DNA from: Mucor racemosus | Taxonomy: Eukaryota > Mucoromycota > Mucoromycetes > Mucorales > Mucoraceae | DNA length: 26,219 nt | Reading direction: 5' to 3' | NCBI GenBank assembly: GCA_027405735.1 | Contig: JAPEHQ010000034.1 | Location: 1-26,219 of the forward strand | In this document: positions 17,677-26,219 of the stretch, piece after piece | Layout of the letters: each line of letters begins with the position of its first letter | How positions within the stretch are numbered: position 1 is the stretch's first letter | The notes under the pieces: generated by a model | The model's input: the letters and a program-made list of their open reading frames with translations, nothing else | Database searches by the model: none | Told to the model about the DNA's origin: nothing | Made by a program: the position numbers and the translations under genes

Positions 17677-18206
17677 TATTTTCAGGTTTGATGAACAACA
17701 CTTAAAAAAAGAATACAATTAAAAGAGAATGAGTAATAAATCAGTTCTTCAACTGTATGATAAAAACAAAATATCGTTTATTTAGATATAAAAGTATGAC
17801 CTTTTATATTGATTTGACATTGAGATTCTGATATGTAATTTATTAGGGCACTATTGAACAATTAGATCTATTTGATAGTAGTCTATGGATTGAAATGGAT
17901 CAATCATAATTTAATCGTTCTTGCAGAGCTTGTGAGCTGCCTTATTTCAATGCTGCGCTAAATGTGCTTGGATGATGAGTTGATAGCTACTTGATTGATT
18001 AACCGCTGGGATGAAATAATATGGTGTCATAATTGAGGTCCAAGTGTTTTTGGCAATTACTGGATTAAACTTTTTTGTACGTTAGGAGCTTCTTATATCC
18101 GGTATCAAGACTTTACACTTCAATACATGTCGTAGTCAATAAATTGTAAGGTTTATTGGTACTGTAGAAGATGATACCATATGGTACTTGGTGGCATATA
18201 ACATAG
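17677..18206 (+). repeat. Repeat C', right-arm copy
   Basis: Mirror copy of 7779-8308, beginning TATTTTCAGGTTTGATGAAC. It pairs with the C copy at 22234-22763. Confidence 0.75.
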
Positions 18207-18242
18207 TATATGATTCATATTTTTGCTGATGGTCACTCTTCC

Positions 18243-18425
18243 AAAAAAAAAAAAAAAAAAAAAAAAAGCCGAACAATCTCCGGAAGCGGCCATCTAATGA
18301 TATTTCCAAGCTTTAAATCTCTAGAAAAAATTACCGGACAGCCCGGACGCGGTTGTTTAAATATTACAAGCAGCTACTATAAGATGCAGGTATCGAAATC
18401 TCATACAAAAATTAAGGTTCGACTG
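18243..18425 (-). mobile_element. Decayed pogo/Fot1-like miniature element with poly-A tail (right)
   Basis: Mirror of 7560-7742. The 25-nt homopolymer (18243-18267) has exactly the same length as in the left arm, and the end GGTTCGACTG is followed by TA. Confidence 0.4.
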
Positions 18426-19955
18426 TATTGCTATTAATTATTCAAAGGCTTATTTTAAGTAAAGCATAAATACAAACTACAACATTATTACCCTAATAAC
18501 GGATTTAACTTAAAAAGTATAAGATGATACAACCAGATTCAAAAAAAGTCCATAAAATCACAAATTTAAAGAATTTATATAAAGACACTACGGCCGGCCT
18601 GTGCTGCACAAGATAATTTTGTTGTGTCCAGGTGGGCTGCATACAATGGACTGAGCAGTTGTACCCATTGAATATAGCTAAAACAATAACAAGATGTACA
18701 TGGGCGCAATAAAAAAAACTGCACACGAGCACAATGCTGCCTGTATGTGCAGAATTATAGATTCTGCCGGTGTGCATGGCATTAATCTCATGTGTGCATT
18801 ATAGATTATAGTAGAATTGCCCATAAGAGTATGATTACCCCTATTTGTGAATAATAATAAAATCTGACTATGAGCATAATGAGCTGATCGTATGGACACA
18901 AATTGGTTTATAAATGAGCATCGTGCCGTTCTCAAAATTCCATTGCATTTTTTACTGGAATAATGCCGGGTTTAAATTACATTTGCTTTTATTAATATAA
19001 ATTATAGACAATAATACAATTCAATATATTGTTGATGTAGAGAAATACATGCAAGAGCCAATATATTTACGATTACCATTATTTGTAAATATGTTTATAG
19101 CTATTATAATGTTTACAGCAACAATCGGTTTTTGCTCGAGCATAAACTTAAATAACACTTACTGCTTGAATTTATATGCAAACCAAATCTAAGGTTATAA
19201 ATTTTACTTTATCCCGCATCATGAAATTTAAACAAATTAACCTTCTTTAAACTTACTATTTTAGTTTACAATTGTCAACTGTAAAAAGATTTGTTTTCAA
19301 GTATAGCTACAATCAAAAGTATGGTTATTGTTAGACAAGACATTAGGTTATTCTTTTTTGTTGTGTTTCTGTATCTTTCGAAATTTTATCACTTTTCTGG
19401 AGCATTTTGTGGGTTTGTAGCCAGCTCTAGTTCTGGATTGAGCAGATATAAATATTACTGCCTTCGATTTGATCTGGTAATTAAAAAGTATGTCCAACAA
19501 TACAGTAGTAAATAATGATATTTGATTTTAGAATGCGGTTAAATAAAAATATCCGTCTCTAATATAGACTGCTACCAATAATTAAAAACATTAGCCCCGT
19601 ATGTTAGCAGTTAGCATGCATATTCAGATAAAAGAAAGGAATGCCATCTTGATAGTCTGATATACCCTATCAAGCGGTGAATATACTGTATCCTTGGAAT
19701 ATGAAAACTAAAAGAGAGAAACAACACATGTAGAAACGGAGTTCCAAGGCGTTACATTATTTAGCGCAATTAAAATCCTGCTGCATTGCACATTTCAGCC
19801 AATGTAAAAGCAGTATTATACCGTAGTATGAACCATAAACTAAAAAAAATAATAGGCAATATCTGTTATCATAGAAACATACATTTTTCTACCAGAAAAC
19901 TTGTCTGTCATATCATACATTCATTTAAAAAAATGCAGAAGCGAGCACCTAGAGC

Positions 19956-20709
19956 AACATCGTAACTGACACCTTTCTTCCCTCTACTCCACTGGCGTGT
20001 GGTTTAGTAGGTGGAATTGTTCTTCAATACGATCTCGTCAACCGTAGAAGGGTCAACACCGTTTCTTGACCATATGCCCCAACCTGACACATCCATGATT
20101 TGCTGACCCTATGCCCTCCTTTCCAATCACCTATGTATTCTTTATGTTCGGCAATCGTTGTTCTGAAACTGTTTTTTTCTTATTTGGTGCCATGTTGTAA
20201 ATGGGCGTGAGCTACCCATAGGCCGCAGTGATATACTCCAGGAGTGGTGCCCTGGTAGCCTTGTTAGCTCGCCATTGTATCAATCAAATTTGCACTTACC
20301 AATAATTTTTCACTTTTTCCATTTTCAAGGCCTTTTCATCTAGTTCTTCCACAGCCCATCCCCTGAAACGATGTTGAGATCTCTACTTTCTTCCCACTGC
20401 TCATCCAGTCACGAACGTAGCCTCAATCATTCTTCCCAGACTCTTTGTACTTACTTTTCCCTGCTCAAGAACCTACACAACAGTCCCATCAACAATGATG
20501 ATCCCAGTTATACTTTCTCACTTTTGAACCTTGCTCCATACTATTATCCGTATCCAAATGCATTTAGTCCCCTGGACTCTTACTTAAACTCTGAACCCGA
20601 ACCCCTATATCCAGTCTTATCTCTCACTTCGCTATGGCGTATAGTTATAGGACTTTAAATAGTGAGATAAGGTTTTTTATTTCCCTACAACAAAAAACAT
20701 CGTAACTGA
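19956..20709 (+). mobile_element. Retroposed-type insertion with 14-bp target duplication (right)
   Basis: Mirror copy of 5276-6029. The duplication AACATCGTAACTGA lies at 19956-19969 and 20696-20709. The same insertion at the same site in both arms shows that it predates the arm duplication or was spread by conversion. Confidence 0.65.
20371..20658 (+). CDS. Uncharacterised 95-aa open frame in the retroposed insertion (right)
   Basis: Protein-identical copy of the 5327-5614 frame in the opposite arm. Conservation here only reflects the near identity of the arms and is not independent evidence of coding. Confidence 0.25.
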   Translation: MLRSLLSSHCSSSHERSLNHSSQTLCTYFSLLKNLHNSPINNDDPSYTFSLLNLAPYYYPYPNAFSPLDSYLNSEPEPLYPVLSLTSLWRIVIGL

Positions 20710-22233
20710 GCATAATATCAAGGGTGAAAGGTTAAGTCTCTTATACTATAGTGTATCTAATAAGTTTTAAATAAAAAGCTTTTTTTTTTTATAACTTTTT
20801 ATATATTTAACCGCGCGCGGTCTGAAAATTTAGATTTTGTAGCAGACATTTTTCGGGACTCATTTTATCCTTACCAACACTCATGATTTTGATCAAAAAA
20901 CAGGAAAATCAAATTTTGATACCAAAATCAACGTTTAAATGTACTACATTGTGAGAGAAAATTGTAGCCACAAGTAATACACATTTTATAAAAGCTTAAT
21001 ATTGAATGTTAAGTAATGAAACTTTGTACTTTTGGCCCAAAAACGTTTTTTTGATTAAAGGATTTTCATGTAATATTTTGCAATAAAAATGTTTGTTATT
21101 TTTTATTGAGCAAATAAAGTGCTAAATTCTGCATATGTGTATATTTTTTGTTTTTATAACTGATAGTATAATTAACTCTAGATTTGCAAAATTAGAAAAA
21201 AAAAATTAAAAAATGTCAAAATTGATGATCTGGACAAGAATATTTTTTGAAATTAATATTCCGCTTATAAGCTTTGTAAGCCTTAAAAATAAGAGATTTT
21301 ATAATACTTGAGAACTTTTTCAAGAATTTACGATGCTGTACCCACTTGATTCAAGCTTATTACTGTAAACCTTTATACATCATGTTAATATTGTGTGGTA
21401 GTTTATTTGATGATAATATAGACTTGCTTTATAATTATTGCGTTAGAGGTGATTTACATTAAGTTTTAATCTTACCTCTCCAATATCATAAAAATAAACG
21501 TGGCCATCACTGGAGCCTATTGCCGCCTTTTTGCCCTCCTCTTTGTCTCAAGCCAATTTATTCAATGTATTATCAAAACCAACTTGAGTACTTACAAATG
21601 GTTCCTTGGTATTTTAATTCAAATTTCATAAACTAAATTAACTGGTTCTATCTACAGTAATATCAAACGTATCATCGCCCCGCCTTATGCTAATAAATAT
21701 CAATCTAAAATCAGAAACATCCCATTGTCCTTATTGTTGTTGTTATAAGGTATGAAAAGCTTAATTTTTAATAATAATACAGAAATTAAATAAAAAACAA
21801 AATGATACTAATAGTATATGGTGAGTATTTAACACCTAAGTAAGTTTGATAAAATATGCTTTTAAACCCTTTTAAAAATTCTGAGGCAAACACAACATTT
21901 TGGTCCTGTAATTTCTATCCATCAAAATGTTGCGGTTTCCACTACACAATAATGAATGCACCTTTTACCAATCTTGATCTCAATGTACATTGCGTATCAG
22001 TTTTTTACCAATTGTATTTTCTCTAACTAATTAATATTCAGTTATATTGAACGATGATTCGTAGCATTGCCAAAAAAAAAATGAATGCTTCAAGAGTTTT
22101 CAGCATATCAAATTATGCAATTTAGTAGCAATCGTTGCACTTAACTATTCTTTTTGAACCTATTGATGTTAATCAAAATAATTAGTACTTTCATTCAAAA
22201 TTAAGCTTTGCTTTATACATTTACATTCACCCA

Positions 22234-22763
22234 CTCTGTTGTATGCCACCAAGTGCCATCCTTTATCACCATCTACAGTATTAATACATCTTACAATCTA
22301 TTGACGACGACATGCATTGAAGAGCAAAGCCTTGATACCGGATATAAAAAACTCCTACCGTACAAAAAAGTTTAATCCAGTAATTACCAAAAATGCTTGG
22401 ACCTCAATTATGACACCATATTATTTTATCCCAGCGGTTAATCAATCAAGTAGCTATCAAATCAACATCCAAGCACATTTAGTGCAGCATTGAAATAAGG
22501 CAGCTTACAAGCTCTGCGAGGACGATTAAATTATGATTGATCCATTTCAGTCCATAGATTACTATAAAACAGATCTAATTGTTTAATAGTGCCTTAAATT
22601 AGATCTCAGGATCATCTCAATATCATATCAATATAAAAGGCCATACTTTTATATCTAAATAAACGATATCTTATTTTTATTACACAGTTGAAGAACTGAT
22701 TTATTAATCATTCTCTTTTAATTGCATTCTTTTTTTAATTATTATTCATCAAACCTGAAAATA
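22234..22763 (-). repeat. Repeat C, right-arm copy
   Basis: Mirror copy of 3216-3745, ending CCTGAAAATA at 22754-22763. It encloses the right inner A' copy together with 17677-18206. Confidence 0.75.
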
Positions 22764-22803
22764 TACAACAAGACTAAACCTTTTGCAATTCTGTAGATCA
22801 GCG

Positions 22804-22961
22804 CTAGAAGTACCTGCCATTGCAACGGGAAGTCATTTGGATTCATATTCGTTGAGAAGAACTGAGGGGCTTGCTGATATTAGTAGGTATAAGTAGGTAC
22901 ATATAAGTAGGAGGTAACCAACTTGTTGTTGCTCGAACTGGCTGAACGTACAATGCCCCAT
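22804..22961 (-). pseudogene. Diverged small coding remnant D (right-arm copy)
   Basis: This is the mirror copy of 3018-3175, inside the right arm, with the same frame and stop as far as I can read. Confidence 0.35.
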
Positions 22962-23083
22962 GTATGCTGGTAGTATTTCTTATTGGTGTCAAGCCGGGTT
23001 TTACCAGCCATATTTATTATTATGCATCATATCACATGCATTAATGAAACAGAAAAAAAATTGCTAGACATATGCAAAACTTA

Positions 23084-23259
23084 CTAGGAAAAAAAAGGAG
23101 AATCATATTAGATGAGGAGCAAGGGCCATCGGAGATTCTCTTTCAAAATTCATATCCTAATACCAAAGGGCTTCCCCTTTGGCGGGTTTGAACTCACGAA
23201 TAAGTGTGTCGCACTCAATTTGTAGCGCATACGCTACCCGTTAAACTTGTCGCTCTCCT
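23084..23259 (-). ncRNA. tRNA-derived pol III element, right-arm copy
   Basis: This is the mirror copy of the 2720-2895 element. The A box is at 23226-23236 and the B box at 23185-23193, both on the minus strand. I see no difference from the left copy in the boxes. Confidence 0.5.
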
Positions 23260-23900
23260 TTGGTCTACAGTTTTAATCCCCATATATGTGAACAATGTAT
23301 TTTTTAGTTTTTCACTATTTTGGGAAATGCAGCAAATTAAGGTGTATTTCTTCTTTTTTGGAAATGATAATAGAGCTTTCCAGAAATTGGTAGTAGAAAC
23401 CATCTAGAAAGAATAATACCAATTTTTGATGATGGAGATATAAACAAAACTCAATGGTAGTACGTTAGTATTAAGCTGTAACACAAAAATTGAATATGGA
23501 CAAATGTAAAGCAATGTTTGCCAAAATAGGAGTTAGTATAACATGAGCTACAACGCACAGAAAGAACTCAAGTGATATCCAACAGATGCAGTTGCATTGG
23601 AAAATTTAGCTTTTAGGAGTCGAAACACCTAGAATTATAATGCAAAACCAAATTACTACGCATTATTTATCAAACTAAAGACAGACACCAACTTTCCAAT
23701 TCACCGGCAGTGTTAAATGCAGATATCAATTATTGTATAATCTCTACCAATGCGGAATAGTAATATGATATGCTGTATGAATCAATCAGTTTGACAATCG
23801 TAATCAATGGTGGTAATAATAATAATAATATAATAGGATCGAGTTTTTAAAGTAATAACAAAAAACTACCAACAGTATACTCGTAAATTGTAATTTAATA

Positions 23901-26219
23901 GATTATCGTTTAATATAACCGAATATTAATGAACATGAGAAAATACAACTGGTAAAAAGCTGATACTCGATGTCTAACGAGGTCGAGATCGATAAAAGAT
24001 GCATTCATTGTGTGGTGGAAATTGTGACATTTTGATGGATAGAAATTACAGGACCAAGGTACTGTGTTTGCTTCAGGATTTTCAAAAGAAGGGTTTAAAA
24101 GCATTCTTCATCAAACTCACCTAGATGCTGAATACTTACCATATGCGATTAATATCATTTTGTATCTTATTTAATTGTTGTATTATTATTAAAAATCAAG
24201 CTTTTCATAGCTTATAACAATGACAATGGGATGTTTCTGATTTCAGATTGACATTAATCATAAGGCGGGCTGATGATACGTTTGATATTATTGTAGTATG
24301 GAACCGGTCAATTTAGTTTATGGAATTTGAATGAAAATACCAAGGAACCATTTGTAAGTGCACTCAAGTTGGTTCTAGTAAAGCATTGAATAAATTGGCT
24401 TGAGACAAAGAGGATAAAAAGACGGCAATAATAGGCTCCAGTGATGACCATGTTTATGTTTATGTTTATGATATTGGAGAGGTAAGACTAAAGCGTAATC
24501 TAAATCACCTCTAACGCAATAATTATAAAGCAAGTCTATATTATCATCAAATAAACTACCACACAATATTAACATGATGTATAAAGGTTTACAGTAATAA
24601 GCTTGAATCAAGTGGGTACAGCATCGTAAATTCTTGAAAAAGTTCTCAAGTATTATAAAATCTCTTATTTTTAAGGCTTACAAAGCTTATAAGCGGAATA
24701 TTAATTTCAAAAAATATTCTTGTCCAGATCATCAATTTTGACATTTTTTAATTTTTTTTTTCTAATTTTGCAAATCTAGAGTTAATTATACTATCAGTTA
24801 TAAAAACAAAAAATATACACATATGCAGAATTTAGCACTTTATTTGCTCAATAAAAAATAACAAACATTTTTATTGCAAAATATTACATGAAAATCCTTT
24901 AATCAAAAAAACGTTTTTGGGCCAAAAGTACAAAGTTTCATTACTTAACATTCAATATTAAGCTTTTATAAAATGTATATTACTTGTGGCTACAATTTTC
25001 TCTCACAATGTAGTACACTTAAACGTTGATTTTGGTATCAAAATTTAATTTTCCTGTTTTTTGATCAAAATCATGAGTGTTGGTAAGGATAAAATGAGTC
25101 CCTAAAAATGTCTGCTACAAAATCTGAGTTTTCAGACTATAAAAAAATGTTTTTTATTTAAAACTTAGATATACTATAGTATAAGAAGAGACTTAACTGT
25201 TCAGTCTTGCTTTTATGCTCAGTTACGATGTTGCTCTACGTGCTAGCTTCTGCAATTTTTTAAATGTATGCATGATATGACAGACGGGTTTTCTTGTAGA
25301 AAAATGGATGTTTCTATGATAACAGATATTGCCTATTATTTTGTTTAGTTAATGGTTCATACGGTATAATACTGCTTTACATTGGCTGAAAAAATGTGCA
25401 ATGTAGCAGGATTTTAATTGCGCTAAATAATGCAAAGCCTTGAAAATTCTTTTCTACGTGTCTTGTTTCTCTCTTTTTGTTTTCATATTCCAAGAATATT
25501 ATTCTAAGATCAAACGTCATTATTTACTACTGTATTATTGGACGTACTTCTTGATTACCAGATTAAATCGAAGGCAACGATACTTATATCTACTCGATGA
25601 GAAGTTAGAACTGGCTAAAAAACCATGAAATGTTTCAGAAAAGTGATAAAATTTCAAATGATATAGGAACTCAAAAAAAAGGATAATCTGATGTCTTGCC
25701 TAATAACCATGGTTTCGATCGTAGCTTGTATGCTTAAAAACAAATCTTTTTTTTTACAGCTGACAATTGTAATAAACTAAAATAGTAAGTTTAAAGAAGG
25801 TCAATTTGTTTAAATTTCATGTGTGATAAAGTAGCATTTATAATCATAGATTTGGTTGGCATATAAATTCAAGCAGTAAGTGTTATTTAAGTTTATGCTC
25901 GAGCAAAAACCGATTGTTGCTGTAAACATTATAATAGCCATAAACATATTTACATATCATGATAATCGTAAATATATTGTCTCTTGCATATATCGCACTA
26001 CAACAACAACGTATTGTTGAATTGTATTATCTGTAGTTTATATTAATAAAAGCAAATATAATTCGAAAGCCTATTTCAGTAAAAAATACAATGGAATTTG
26101 GAGAACGGCAAAATGCTCATTATACTCATGATGGCCAGATTTTATTATTACTTATGGGCAATTTTACTACTATCCATACACGGATTAATGTCATAATACA
26201 CGGACAGAACCTATAATCC
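23901..26219 (-). repeat. Outer repeat copy A (right)
   Basis: Reverse-complement partner of 1-2079, extended by about 260 bp at the window end. The extension matches the inner copy around 6905-7232 with substitutions and small deletions. The 78-codon frame at 24375-24611 encodes exactly the same residues as the left outer frame (1361-1597). Like the left outer copy, it lacks the 726-bp insertion. Confidence 0.85.

Larger units (their letters stand above)
18753..22057 (+). repeat. Inner repeat copy A' (right)
   Basis: Mirror of 3922-7232. It carries the same 726-bp insertion (19970-20695), the extra segment (19535-19695) and the CG palindrome (20810-20821). It differs from the left inner copy in a cluster at about 21450-21515: a GATTTACATTAAG stretch instead of GATTTAGATTACG, and a hexamer run shorter by 6 bp. 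Single differences also occur near 20939 and 20979. Confidence 0.85.
16577..26219 (-). repeat. Right arm of the giant inverted repeat
   Basis: This is the reverse complement of the left arm. Left base 1 corresponds to about 25960. The last 260 bases have no partner in the left arm at the mirrored place, because the window starts there. They do resemble the inner copy around 6905-7232, so the outer repeat continues beyond both window ends. The right arm is not a perfect copy: its inner A' unit differs from the left one in a cluster at about 21450-21515, and single-base and homopolymer differences occur farther out. Those differences argue that at least part of the arm was assembled independently of the left one. 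Confidence 0.93.

Noticed and set aside
1..26219. CRISPR array, bacterial operon or phage island
   Set aside because: No regularly spaced identical repeats of that kind; spliceosomal introns show that the sequence is eukaryotic.

Overview
The window looks like nuclear DNA of a fungus, most likely an early-diverging lineage such as Mucoromycota. It is very AT-rich. The two intact genes are split by short introns (57-80 nt) with GTAAGT-type donors and TATAG or TTAG-like acceptors. The proteins are a fungal porphobilinogen deaminase and a fungal amino-acid permease of the yeast (YAT) type. The phylum is an inference from gene style; nothing in the window fixes the genus.

Layout: the window is one large inverted repeat. 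Bases 1-9408 (left arm) are repeated as reverse complement from 16577 to about 25960. The right arm then runs on to the window end with sequence still recognisable as the same repeat family. In the inner part (about 5.2-9.4 kb) every pair of matching open frames sums to 25985, so I see no net length change there, and even a 25-nt homopolymer matches. Farther out there are scattered SNPs and small indels.

Each arm is itself composite. An outer repeat copy (A: 1-2079; 23901-26219) faces an inner inverted copy (A': 3922-7232; 18753-22057). The inner copy is flanked by a separate inverted repeat of about 530 bp (C: 3216-3745; C': 7779-8308). The arms also carry a probable retroposed insertion of about 726 bp with a 14-bp target duplication, a tRNA-like (pol III A/B box) element, a pogo-like miniature element ending in a 25-nt poly-T, and two diverged copies of a small coding remnant. 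I recognise no transposase, reverse transcriptase or integrase in the arms.

Centre (9409-16576): HEM3 lies on the minus strand (10376-11503; three exons, one of only 11 nt; 327 aa). An amino-acid permease lies on the plus strand (13708-15899; seven exons; 598 aa). They are divergently oriented across a 2.2-kb intergenic stretch holding a 22-bp degenerate tandem repeat and a small zinc-knuckle-like remnant. The two genes are functionally unrelated (haem synthesis and amino-acid uptake). What they share is a position inside a segment that recombination between the arms could invert.
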